From NCBI RefSeq assembly GCF_024612015.1, contig NZ_CP102512.1, positions 6,200,001 to 6,264,000 on the forward strand: a stretch of DNA of 64,000 nucleotides, in the 5' to 3' direction. Position 1 is the first letter of the stretch. Each line of letters begins with the position of its first letter. The stretch comes from Streptomyces sp. CA-210063. GTDB lineage: Bacteria; Actinomycetota; Actinomycetes; Streptomycetales; Streptomycetaceae. The translations under genes and the position numbers were made by a program. The notes beneath the pieces were generated by a model, which worked only from the letters and a program-made list of their open reading frames with translations, had not been told where the DNA came from and made no database searches. Below are positions 51,998 to 60,424 of this stretch, in pieces.

Positions 51998-53256
51998 GAC
52001 TCGGCACCCCCCGGCTCGTCGTACCGCACCAGGACCGGCGGTACCGCTGCCGCCGGGGCGGGCCGTGCGACGGGAGCGCGCAGACGCAGCTTCCGGTAGA
52101 GAAGGGCGCGCATCCGACGGGCGAACCGGCCCGGTTCCGAACTGATCCGGGCCGCGACGCGCGCGTACCGGTCCGGGCGGTACGCGGCGGCGCTCTGCCG
52201 CAGCTGGCGGAGCAGCGGCCGGCCCATGTCGATCCGGGGCGCGAGCGAGCGCAGCTCGGCCATCGGCGAGGAGGGATCGAGATCGGTGTCGGGGGAGCCG
52301 GCGGTCAGCAGCCGGGCGCCCGTCATCGCCCCGTACAGCGACACGGAGCCGTGGTCTCCCACGATGTAGTCGGCCGCGACCACGGCACCGCTCCACTCCG
52401 CGTGCTGGCTGACCAGGCCCACGCCGCAGCGGCTCAGCCCGGCGAACGCGCTGCGGATGTGCCACTCGCTGTGCGCGTTCCAGACGTTCGAGTGCAGCAT
52501 GACGACGATACGGAAGTCCTCCCGCGGGAGTTGGGCGGCCAGCAGTTCCAGCAGGTCCCAGTGGCGTCCGAGCAGCGAGTCGGGTCCCCAGGTCGAGCAG
52601 ACGAGGACCAGCTCCTGCCGGAGCGCCGCGCCCAGCGCCCTGCGGTAGAGGTCCCGCGCGGGCAGGCTCGCCGCGACGCGGTCGTAGCAGGGGTCCCCGA
52701 CCACCTCGGCCACGGGCAGCGCCTCGGGGCACTCCCGGCCGAGGCGGGTGCGGTCGTCCTCATGGGCCAGGACGATCGCCGCGGGCACCACCACCCCGTC
52801 GCGGACCAGCCACTGCCGGCCCAGTCCGTACACCTCGCGCACCGCGGGGAGACGGCCGCGACGGTCGTCGGGCACGGAGACGCGCTTGTTGTACGAGGCG
52901 CCGTGCGGGAGCACGATCACCGGGACGCTCAGTTCGTACAGGCTGCCGTAGCTCGCGGCCAGCGCGAGGTCGAAGCGGGTGTGCACCGCCTGGCCCCACG
53001 GCACGACGAGGGCCCTGGTGTTCTCCAGGAACTCGTCCACGCCGTGGTTGAAGACGTCACCGGCCACCGTGAACAGGACCTGCACCCGCGGGTCGCCCTC
53101 CAGCAGCCGGACCGCGTCCAGCAGCCGCCGGGCGGAGGTCACCGTGTGCACCACCGCGAGCACCCGCTTGCGGATGCGGAAGGTCGCCCAGCGTTCGACA
53201 TCCAGACGCAAGGGCACGGCAGGACGCCGTTCGGCGTCCTGCATCAACAGACTCAT
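51994..53256 (-). CDS. conserved actinobacterial protein, GT-B / CDP-glycerol-transferase-like (tentative)
   Basis: 420 aa from ATG 53256, with GGGGGAG five bases upstream. Landmarks are [86 protein letters not shown] and [20 protein letters not shown]. Two Rossmann-like halves with a GDHGS-type motif resemble the CDP-glycerol glycerophosphotransferase/GT-B fold. I recognise this as a recurring Streptomyces family without assigned function. It is divergent from the SARP gene over 378 bases, and it lies with its small partner between two NB-ARC proteins. Confidence 0.72.
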   Translation of the reverse strand: MSLLMQDAERRPAVPLRLDVERWATFRIRKRVLAVVHTVTSARRLLDAVRLLEGDPRVQVLFTVAGDVFNHGVDEFLENTRALVVPWGQAVHTRFDLALAASYGSLYELSVPVIVLPHGASYNKRVSVPDDRRGRLPAVREVYGLGRQWLVRDGVVVPAAIVLAHEDDRTRLGRECPEALPVAEVVGDPCYDRVAASLPARDLYRRALGAALRQELVLVCSTWGPDSLLGRHWDLLELLAAQLPREDFRIVVMLHSNVWNAHSEWHIRSAFAGLSRCGVGLVSQHAEWSGAVVAADYIVGDHGSVSLYGAMTGARLLTAGSPDTDLDPSSPMAELRSLAPRIDMGRPLLRQLRQSAAAYRPDRYARVAARISSEPGRFARRMRALLYRKLRLRAPVARPAPAAAVPPVLVRYDEPGGAES

Positions 53257-53634
53257 GTGAACTCCCCCGTGAATCACCAGAGTTGAGGTGCGGCCGGAAA
53301 GCCGTACGCGGCCACGGAGTGGGGTCTCCCCGGGCGGTATGACGGCGGGCTTGCAGAAAACTTGCACCTTCCGCGTACGCCGGTCCCCGTCGGCCCTGTG
53401 CGCCCCTTCGCGCGACCATGCGCCCCGCTTTACACCTCTGTTCCGTTCGTCGCGGTGGCGACAGTGAGACACGGGGTGGACAGGTGTGCGATCCGCCGGG
53501 CGTCCGTGCGGAGACCGCCGGCGCGAGGAAAGAAGCGCAGCGCCCGGGCGGACGCGCACCACCCGAATGTGGCGCGACGCCTCTACGCAACGCCGCTGGG
53601 AAACGTCTGGAAGAAGCGGAACCACCTGGGGGAA
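53257..53634. other. 378-bp divergent regulatory region, no gene seen
   Basis: It separates the GT-B-like gene (-) from the SARP gene (+). The + strand is open upstream of the SARP start (possible GTG at 53569), but the translation there is Arg-rich and unlike SARPs. It contains an 11-bp-spaced direct repeat at 53350. Confidence 0.6.
53350..53367. promoter_or_regulatory. candidate SARP binding repeats (11-bp period)
   Basis: cttgcag-aaaa-cttgcac: heptamers repeated with an 11-base period, the spacing used by SARP regulators. It is 94 bases before the GT-B-like gene on one side and about 270 before the SARP gene on the other. On the - strand a cataccg box follows about 8 bases beyond the second heptamer. 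Confidence 0.35.
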
Positions 53635-56600
53635 GTGGTGCACCTTCTTGCGCTCGGGCCGCTCGAACTGTGGCACGGGGGACGGCAGTACCCGCTCGGA
53701 TCGCTGAAGGAGCGCCGGGTGCTGGCGGTCCTGCTGTACGCCCAGGGGGATCCGGTCGCCGTCGATACGCTCGTCGAACGCGTCTGGGACGACGACGAAG
53801 TGCCCGTGACCGCCGTGGAGACGCTGCACACCTATCTCTCCCGGCTGCGCAACCGGCTGCGTCGCGCTGTCGGTGAGCTGGCGCAGCTGGAGCGTACGTC
53901 CCCACGCCGCTACCGGCTGCGTGTCCAGCAGGCGGACGACGTGGACTTCGTACGGCTGCGACGGCTGCGCGACGAGGCTCGCACGGCGGCGGGGCGTGGT
54001 GACCGGGAGTACGCCGTCGGTCTGCTGCACACCGCCGCGTCACTGTGGCGGGGCGAGCCGTTCGCGGAGTTCACCGGCGACTGGGCCGCCTCCGCCCGGG
54101 CACGGCTGACCGAGGACCACCGCCACATCCGACAGGAGCGCATCCGGCTGGAGCTGGAGCTCGGCCGCCACGCCGACCTGCTGGGCGAACTCCATGAGCT
54201 CGTCTCCCTGAACCCCTTGGCCCAACAGGCGGTCGCCGCCCTGATGCTGGCCCTGTACCGGTCGGGCCGGGACGGCGAGGCGCTGAACCTCTACCGCACC
54301 ACGCGTCACCGGCTGAGCGAGGAACTCGGCATCGACCCCGGCACCGAACTCCAGGAACTGCAGCTCCGTATCCTCGGCCAGGACCCGGGCCTGCGGGCGC
54401 ACCGCCCGGCGGCCGTGGAGCCGGGGGCCGGCCAGGGTGGTGGCGTGCGGGCGGCCGATCGTGGGACCAGGCATCCGGGGAGCAGCCTGCCGCGTGACAC
54501 CAGGGACTTCACGGGCCGTACGAGCGAGCTCGACATCCTGCTCGCCGACCGTGTTCCCGACGGCAACGGGACGGCGCTGCCGGTCGATGTGGTGCACGGT
54601 ATGCCCGGAGTCGGCAAGTCCGCGCTGATCGTGCACGCCGCGCACCGGTTGCGTGGGCGCTACCCGGCGGGCCAGTTCTACGTGGACCTGCGTGCCTACG
54701 GCGACCAGCCGCCCTACGATCCCGCGGACGCCCTGGCGTTCCTGCTGCACACCGTCGGGGTCCCCGATCCGCTGCCCGTCACGCTGGACGAGCGGACCGC
54801 GCTCTGGCGTGAGTGGACCGCCCAGCACCGGGTGCTGGTGGTGCTCGACAACGCCCGGGACGCCGAACAGATACGCCCGTTGCTGCCCGGCTCGCCGGAC
54901 TGCCGCGCGATCGTGGCCAGCCGTAACCGGCTCACCGAACTGGACGGCGCCACCTCGCTGTTCCTGGACGTGCTGTCCGTGTCCGAGGCCGGTGCGCTCT
55001 TCGCCCGGATCGCGGGGGCGGCCCGGGTCTCCGACACGGCGGCCCTGCGCCGCGTCGTGGAACTGTGCGGTCGGCACCCCCTCACCCTGCAACTGCACGC
55101 GAGCCGGTTCCGGCACCGGGACACCTGGGACCTGGAGTACGTCGCGGACCGGCTGGAGGGGGCCGGCGACAGGCTGGAGGAGTTCGACGAACGCGTCGCC
55201 GCGGCCCTGCAGATGTCCTGCGCCGACCTGGACGCCCCGGCGCGCCGGCTGTTCCGCAGGCTGGCGCTGCATCCGGGCCCCGACATCACGCTGGAGGCCG
55301 CGATGGCGCTGTCCGGGGACGTCGAGCCGGGGGCGGTGCGCCGGGCGGCGGAGTCCCTGCTGGACCGCCACCTGCTGGACGAGCCGGTTCGGGACCGCTA
55401 TCAACTCCATGATCTGGCCCGCGCGTTCGGCGGTCGTCTGAGCCGACGGGAGGACCCGCCGGCCGAGCGTGGCGCGGCACTGCGGCGCCTGATGTCCTAC
55501 TACCTCACGGCCTCCGACCGTGCGGACCGGCTGGCTCATCCGCGGCGCCGCAGAAGGCCGGTTCCGCCGGAGCTGACGGCACCGATCGCGCCGGGCTTCA
55601 CCACGGGTCCGCGCGCCGACTCCGCCGCCGACGAGGCGTCGGTGTGGCTGACGGTGGAGCGGGGCAACCTGCTGGCCGTGGCGCGCACGGCCGCGACGGA
55701 GTTCCCGGAGTTCGCCGCTCTGTTCCCACACGTCCTCGCGCACTGTCTCCAGCGCTGGGGTACGCACGACATCACCGCCGAACTGCATGCCGCGGCCCTC
55801 ACCGCACTCCGCTCGGGGGAGGACCGGGCGGCCCTCGCCCAACTGCTGGTGGAACGGGCGAGCGTCCTGGCCCGGGAGAACCACAGCGCGGCCCTCGCCG
55901 CCGCGACCGAGGCGCTGACCCTGTTCGAGCAGCTCGGCGATCCCCGGGGCCGCGCCGACGCCCTCCTCGAAATCGGCCGCGCCCATCTCGGCGCGGGCCG
56001 CGGTGAGGCGTGCCTGCGGGAACTGGACCGGTGCCTCGTGCTCTATCGCGCGGTCGACGACCGGCACGGCGTGGCCGCGACCCTCAATGTGCAGGGCACG
56101 GCCAGGGTGCACCGGGCGGAGTACGCCGAGGCGACGCACTGCTTCCGGACCATGCTGGGCATGACCCGGGAGCTGCGCGATCGCCACGGCCAGGCCCTCG
56201 CCTGGAACAACCTCGGCGACATCCGGCTCGCCCTGGGGCTCCATGAGGAGGCCCGCGACCACTACGAGCGGGCCATGGGCCTGATGCGGGAGGTCGGCGG
56301 CAAGAAGGAAATCGCGATTCTGGACACCAACCTCGGTGCCGTGTACTCCGCCACCGGTCAGCCGGGGCGGGCGCTGACCTCTTTCCGGCGGGCTCTGGCC
56401 AGCCACCGGGCGGGCGGGGACGCCATCGGTGAGGTCAACACTCTGATCTGCCTGGGGGAGACCTGCGCGGGTTCCGGACGCACGGAGGAGGCCCTCTCCC
56501 ACTTCCGGGCCGCCGAGGAGGTCGCGCGCCGTATTGATAATGCGTACGAGAGGCAGAGGGCTCTCCTCGGAATTGCTGACACGTATGACAAGGAGGGGCG

Positions 56601-56841
56601 GTTCGGTCTCGCGCTGGAGACCTACCAGAACGCGCTTTCCATAGCACACGAGCACAGTTATTCGCTGTGTTCGGCGCGGGCGCTGGCTGGTATTTCCCGA
56701 ACGCATCTTCGTATGGGCAGCACCCCGTCCGCCCGCGCCCACGCGGAACGGGCGCTGGCGATGTACCGGAGTCTCGGGGCGAACGGGGAGGCTGCTGAGC
56801 TGCGTCGACTGTTCGACGACTGGGGTGCTACCGGCTCGTGA
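53635..56841 (+). CDS. AfsR-type SARP transcriptional regulator (SARP-BTAD-NB-ARC-TPR)
   Basis: 1068 aa from GTG 53635 (GTG 53638 adjacent). The OmpR-like winged HTH is at 1-95 (LLALGPLELWHGGRQYPLGS, RVLAVLLYAQGDPVAVDTLV, LHTYLSRLRNRLR). The bacterial transcriptional activation domain is at about 100-250, ending EELGIDPGTELQELQLRIL. NB-ARC follows with P-loop VHGMPGVGKSALI, VLVVLDNARDAEQIRPLLPG and GRHPLTLQLHASRF. TPR repeats extend from about 780 to the end (LAWNNLGDIRLALGLHEEARDHYERA and successors). AfsR-class proteins activate secondary-metabolite promoters after phosphorylation or ligand input. No biosynthetic genes adjoin, so it may be a global or orphan regulator. Confidence 0.9.
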   Translation: MVHLLALGPLELWHGGRQYPLGSLKERRVLAVLLYAQGDPVAVDTLVERVWDDDEVPVTAVETLHTYLSRLRNRLRRAVGELAQLERTSPRRYRLRVQQADDVDFVRLRRLRDEARTAAGRGDREYAVGLLHTAASLWRGEPFAEFTGDWAASARARLTEDHRHIRQERIRLELELGRHADLLGELHELVSLNPLAQQAVAALMLALYRSGRDGEALNLYRTTRHRLSEELGIDPGTELQELQLRILGQDPGLRAHRPAAVEPGAGQGGGVRAADRGTRHPGSSLPRDTRDFTGRTSELDILLADRVPDGNGTALPVDVVHGMPGVGKSALIVHAAHRLRGRYPAGQFYVDLRAYGDQPPYDPADALAFLLHTVGVPDPLPVTLDERTALWREWTAQHRVLVVLDNARDAEQIRPLLPGSPDCRAIVASRNRLTELDGATSLFLDVLSVSEAGALFARIAGAARVSDTAALRRVVELCGRHPLTLQLHASRFRHRDTWDLEYVADRLEGAGDRLEEFDERVAAALQMSCADLDAPARRLFRRLALHPGPDITLEAAMALSGDVEPGAVRRAAESLLDRHLLDEPVRDRYQLHDLARAFGGRLSRREDPPAERGAALRRLMSYYLTASDRADRLAHPRRRRRPVPPELTAPIAPGFTTGPRADSAADEASVWLTVERGNLLAVARTAATEFPEFAALFPHVLAHCLQRWGTHDITAELHAAALTALRSGEDRAALAQLLVERASVLARENHSAALAAATEALTLFEQLGDPRGRADALLEIGRAHLGAGRGEACLRELDRCLVLYRAVDDRHGVAATLNVQGTARVHRAEYAEATHCFRTMLGMTRELRDRHGQALAWNNLGDIRLALGLHEEARDHYERAMGLMREVGGKKEIAILDTNLGAVYSATGQPGRALTSFRRALASHRAGGDAIGEVNTLICLGETCAGSGRTEEALSHFRAAEEVARRIDNAYERQRALLGIADTYDKEGRFGLALETYQNALSIAHEHSYSLCSARALAGISRTHLRMGSTPSARAHAERALAMYRSLGANGEAAELRRLFDDWGATGS

Positions 56842-56849
56842 GAGCCGGT
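56830..56849. terminator. hairpin over the SARP stop codon
   Basis: accggctc - gtga - gagccggt, perfect 8-bp stem. The TGA is in the loop and first stem base. It also sits 5 bases beyond the stop of the convergent peptide ORF. Confidence 0.5.
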
Positions 56850-56853
56850 GGGG

Positions 56854-56937
56854 CTACCAAATGCACTCGGCGTGTGCGGCGGTCATGTTCATGACCGAAA
56901 TGACGGCCGTGGCGAGCAGCATGGTAATCGTGCGCAC
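56854..56937 (-). CDS. 27-aa signal-peptide-bearing ORF (candidate secreted peptide)
   Basis: GTG 56937 to TAG 56854. GGGAG lies 4 bases before the GTG. The product has a basic start (M-R-T-I-T), a hydrophobic core MLLATAVISVMNM and a signal-peptidase-like AHA site. That would leave only ECIW if cleaved. It is convergent with the TPR-containing SARP gene and 13 bases from its stop. Exported peptides paired with TPR regulators occur in Firmicutes (Rap-Phr), but nothing here proves such a link. Alternatives are a chance ORF or a very small membrane peptide. Codon use is less GC-rich than neighbouring genes. Confidence 0.4.
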   Translation of the reverse strand: MRTITMLLATAVISVMNMTAAHAECIW

Positions 56938-57067
56938 TTCTCTCCCGATTCGAGCGAGTATCCGAAGTTAGGGCGTGTGATCGATCGACTCGGGAAGACA
57001 TTAGCCCACGTGGTGTGCGGGGTTTAACGATTCTCCGTCCCTCTAATGGGTGATTTTTTGCCTGCGG

Positions 57068-57748
57068 CTAGCCATTCTGGCTTTGTTCATATGTCGACTT
57101 CCGCAATCGCCTGTCCAGCGCCATCGACAGCTCCGCCTCCGTCACGGCCTTCGCCAGGGGGCGTAGGCGTTCGAGGTCCTCGGGGGTGCGGCCGGGCCGG
57201 GTGAGGACCAGGTCGGTGAAGAGGGCGGCGAGGGCTTCGGCGTGTTCGCGTACGCGGCGGCCGGCGGCGAGGACGTCGGCGAGCGGGACGCCCTCGCGGA
57301 CCAGGGCGGCCGAGGCGTCGAGCAGGCGGCGGCTGATGTGGACGATCTCGCCGCCGTCGGTGGCGAGATAGCCGAGGTCGAGGGCGGCGGAGAGGTTCTC
57401 CGACGTCGCCTGGTCGCCGAAGTGGTCGGCGAGTTCCTCGGGGGAGAGGTGGACCGGGACCTCCTCGGTGGGGGCGCCGAGGCCGAGCAGCTCGCCCACG
57501 TGACGACCCTGGTCGAAGGCCTCGGCCAGCTCCGCTATGCCGCTCAGGGTGTGGCCACGCTCCAGCAGCGCCGAGATCGTGCGCAGCCGGGCCAGGTGCG
57601 TGTCGTCGTACCAGGCGATACGGCCCTCGCGGCGGGGCGGCGGGATCAGTTTGCGCTCCCGGTAGAAGCGCAGGGTGCGGACGGTGATACCGGCCATCCC
57701 GGCCAGCTCCTCCATGCGGTACTCGTGTCGCTCGCCGTCGTCTGCCAC
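57068..57748 (-). CDS. MerR-family transcriptional regulator
   Basis: 226 aa from GTG 57748. The N-terminal winged HTH is EYRMEELAGMAGITVRTLRFYRERKLIPPPRREGRIAWY (residues 9-47), then HLARLRTISALLERGHTLSGI. A dimerisation helix and a C-terminal domain of about 130 residues follow, without the Cys pattern of metal sensors, so it probably binds an organic ligand. It is divergent from the BVMO operon across 157 bases and is its likely regulator. Confidence 0.9.
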   Translation of the reverse strand: MADDGERHEYRMEELAGMAGITVRTLRFYRERKLIPPPRREGRIAWYDDTHLARLRTISALLERGHTLSGIAELAEAFDQGRHVGELLGLGAPTEEVPVHLSPEELADHFGDQATSENLSAALDLGYLATDGGEIVHISRRLLDASAALVREGVPLADVLAAGRRVREHAEALAALFTDLVLTRPGRTPEDLERLRPLAKAVTEAELSMALDRRLRKSTYEQSQNG

Positions 57749-57754
57749 GCGGGA

Positions 57755-57775
57755 AGCCTATGTTGTACCGCCGGT
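57755..57775. promoter_or_regulatory. MerR-gene -10 box and candidate operator
   Basis: On the - strand TAGGCT (57755-57760) lies 6 bases before GTG 57748 (leaderless pattern). Just upstream, gttgtaccgccggtaac (57762-57778) is an approximate palindrome centred on ccgccgg. Confidence 0.4.
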
Positions 57776-57905
57776 AACTCGGCAGCGACCGACCCCTACC
57801 CAGCGGTACGGTCCTGCCCTACGCTCCCCACTGCGCCAGTGATTACTGGCGCGGACAAGAGGTGCGAACGCGGTGTGCGCACGCGATGAGGCGTGGAGGT
57901 ACCGG

Positions 57906-59483
57906 ATGGGCGAGCACAGGGACGGGAACGGGCGGGAGCGGGGACCGCATGTGCGGGTGGCGGTGATCGGGTCCGGCTTCGGCGGGCTCGGGGCCGCCGT
58001 GCGGCTGCGGCGCGAGGGGATCACCGACTTCGTCGTCCTGGAGCGGGCCGGTTCCGTCGGCGGCACCTGGCGGGACAACGACTACCCGGGGTGCGCCTGC
58101 GATGTGCCGTCCCACCTCTACTCGTTCTCGTTCGCGCCCCACCCCGACTGGCCGCGCGCCTTCTCCGGGCAGGAGCACATCCGGGCCTATCTGGAGCAGG
58201 TGGCGGACGTCTTCGGGCTCCGGCCGCACCTCCGCTTCGACTCCGAGGTGACGATGATGCGGTGGGACGCGGAGCGGCTGTGCTGGGACATCGAGACCAG
58301 CGGCGGGCCGTTGTCGGCCGATGTCGTCGTCTCCGCCACCGGGCCGCTCTCCGACCCGAAGATCCCGACCGGGGCCGAGCTGCCGGGGCTCGACTCCTTC
58401 CCCGGCAGGGTCTTCCACTCCGCGCGCTGGGACCACGGCTACGACCTGCGCGGCAAGCGGGTCGCGATGATCGGTACGGGGGCCTCCGCGATCCAGATCG
58501 TGCCGGCGATCCAGCCCGAGGTCGGCCGGCTGACCCTCTTCCAGCGGACCCCGCCCTGGGTGCTGCCGCGCGTCGACCGGGCCATCGGCGGCGTCGAGCG
58601 GTGGCTGCACCGGCAGCTGCCCTTCACCGCGCGGGCCCGGCGCGGACTGCTGTGGGGCATCCGGGAGTTGCAGGTCCAGGCCTTCACCAAGCGCCCCGAG
58701 GTGCTGGGCGTGGTCGAGCGGGTGGCGAAGCGGCACCTGGCCCGGACCGTCGAGGACCCCGCCCTGCGCGCCCGGCTCACCCCCGGCTACCGCATCGGCT
58801 GCAAGCGCATCCTCCTGTCGAACACCTACTATCCGGCGCTCACCCGGCCGAACGTCGACGTGGTCGCCTCCGGGCTGGCCGAGGTCGACGGCTCCACGCT
58901 CGTCGCCGCCGACGGGACCACCGCCGAGGTCGACGCCATCGTCTTCGGCACCGGGTTCCATGTCACCGACATGCCCATCGCCGACCGGGTCGTGGGCGCC
59001 GACGGCAGAACACTCGCCGAGGCCTGGGCGGACGGCGGGATGCGGTCACTGCGCGGGGCCTCCGCCGCCGGGTTCCCGAACTGGATGACGATCATCGGGC
59101 CCAACACGGGGCTCGGGAACTCCAGCATGATCCTGATGATCGAGTCCCAGCTCGCCTACATGGCGGACTTCGTACGGCAGTTGGACGTGCTGGGCGGCCG
59201 GGTGGCCCTCGACGCCCGGCCCGCCGCCGTGGCGGCCTGGAACGAGCGGGTCCAGCGGCGCATGGAACGCACGGTCTGGAACACGGGCGGCTGCACCAGC
59301 TGGTACCGCGACGCGAACGGCCGCAACACGACCCTCTGGCCGGGGACGACAGCTGAGTTCCGCAGTGCCACCCGGCGGGTCGAGCTGAGTGAGTACGAGG
59401 TGCTGCGGGCGCCCCGGCCGGGCACGGAGAACACCGGCGGGGCGAGGAACTGGAACACGGCGAAGGTGGAGGCGGGCGCGTGA
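57906..59483 (+). CDS. Baeyer-Villiger flavin monooxygenase
   Basis: 525 aa from ATG 57906, with GGAGGT five bases upstream. The FAD-binding GSGFGG is at residues 22-27. The class B BVMO fingerprint FxGxxxHxxxW is met exactly at 165-175 (FPGRVFHSARW). The second Rossmann motif is GTGASAIQIVP, and a late motif is GPNTGLGNSS. It inserts oxygen into ketones to give esters, using NADPH and FAD. Hydrolase and SDR genes follow with 4-base overlaps. The divergent MerR gene is the probable regulator. Confidence 0.93.
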   Translation: MGEHRDGNGRERGPHVRVAVIGSGFGGLGAAVRLRREGITDFVVLERAGSVGGTWRDNDYPGCACDVPSHLYSFSFAPHPDWPRAFSGQEHIRAYLEQVADVFGLRPHLRFDSEVTMMRWDAERLCWDIETSGGPLSADVVVSATGPLSDPKIPTGAELPGLDSFPGRVFHSARWDHGYDLRGKRVAMIGTGASAIQIVPAIQPEVGRLTLFQRTPPWVLPRVDRAIGGVERWLHRQLPFTARARRGLLWGIRELQVQAFTKRPEVLGVVERVAKRHLARTVEDPALRARLTPGYRIGCKRILLSNTYYPALTRPNVDVVASGLAEVDGSTLVAADGTTAEVDAIVFGTGFHVTDMPIADRVVGADGRTLAEAWADGGMRSLRGASAAGFPNWMTIIGPNTGLGNSSMILMIESQLAYMADFVRQLDVLGGRVALDARPAAVAAWNERVQRRMERTVWNTGGCTSWYRDANGRNTTLWPGTTAEFRSATRRVELSEYEVLRAPRPGTENTGGARNWNTAKVEAGA

Positions 59484-60424
59484 CCCGACTGACCCATGTG
59501 AAGCACGGGCCCTACGCCCCGCCCGTCGCCGTACGGGAGTCGGCGGCCGTGTCCGCCGACGGGGCCCGGCTCCATGTCGAGGTGCACGGACCCCTCGACG
59601 ACACGGCCGCGCCGGTGGTGGTGCTCGTGCACGGCTGGACGTGCTCGACGGCGTACTGGGCGGCACAGATCCGGGACCTCTCCGTCGACCACCGCGTCGT
59701 CGCCTACGACCAGCGCGGCCACGGCCGCAGTCCCGCCTCCGCCGTGTGCACCGCGGACACCCTCGCCGACGATCTGGAGGCGGTGCTCGCGGCGACGCTC
59801 GCGCCGGGCGAGAAGGCGGTGCTGGTCGGGCACTCCATGGGCGGGATGACGCTGATGGCGGCCGCCGGGCGGAAGGGTTTCCGGGAGCACGCGGCGGCGG
59901 TCCTGCTGTGCAGCACGGGCAGTTCGAAGCTGGTCGCCGAGTCGCTGGTCGTGCCCCTGCGGCCCGGTCGGGTGCGCACCTGGCTCACCCGGAGGATCCT
60001 CGGCTCCCGGGCGCCGCTCGGGCCGGTCACACCGGTCGCCCGGCGGATCCTCAAGTACGCGACGATGGGCCCCGGTTCGTCGCCGGTGATGGTCGAGGCG
60101 TGCGCGCGGATCGTGCACGCGTGTCCCACGCCGGTGCGCCACGCCTGGTCGCATGTCCTCGACTCGCTCGATCTCGACCAGGGCGTACGGGAGTTGACGG
60201 TTCCGGCGGCCGTCGTCGTGGGCACGGCGGACCGGATGACCCCGCCCGTGCACGCGCGGGCGCTGGCCGCCGCGCTGCCCGACTGCGTGGGCGTGAGCGA
60301 GCTGACCGGGGTCGGGCACATGGCGCCGGTGGAGGCACCGGAGGCGGTCACCGCCCGGATACGCGGGCTGGTGACGGCGTATGGACGGACCACGCGGGAC
60401 GAGTTGGAGGAGACGGGCGCATGA
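59480..60424 (+). CDS. alpha/beta hydrolase (likely esterase)
   Basis: 314 aa; GTG 59480 overlaps the BVMO stop (GTGA). Nucleophile Ser119 is in LVGHSMGGM, the oxyanion region is VLVHGWTCSTAYW, and the catalytic acid is probably in VVGTADRMTPP, with His in GVGHMAPVEAPE. In this operon its natural task would be to cleave the ester or lactone made by the BVMO. Family members also include epoxide hydrolases and haloperoxidases. Confidence 0.9.
   Translation: MTRLTHVKHGPYAPPVAVRESAAVSADGARLHVEVHGPLDDTAAPVVVLVHGWTCSTAYWAAQIRDLSVDHRVVAYDQRGHGRSPASAVCTADTLADDLEAVLAATLAPGEKAVLVGHSMGGMTLMAAAGRKGFREHAAAVLLCSTGSSKLVAESLVVPLRPGRVRTWLTRRILGSRAPLGPVTPVARRILKYATMGPGSSPVMVEACARIVHACPTPVRHAWSHVLDSLDLDQGVRELTVPAAVVVGTADRMTPPVHARALAAALPDCVGVSELTGVGHMAPVEAPEAVTARIRGLVTAYGRTTRDELEETGA

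Noticed and set aside
53569..53634. Upstream GTG start for the SARP regulator
   Set aside because: The 22 added residues (VARRLYATPL and onward) are unlike SARP N-termini, which begin at the LLALGPLEL strand encoded from about 53641.
54040..56742. 900-residue open frame antisense to the SARP gene
   Set aside because: Composition (Arg/Gly/His/Gln) and exact overlap with a confident gene mark it as a GC-codon shadow.
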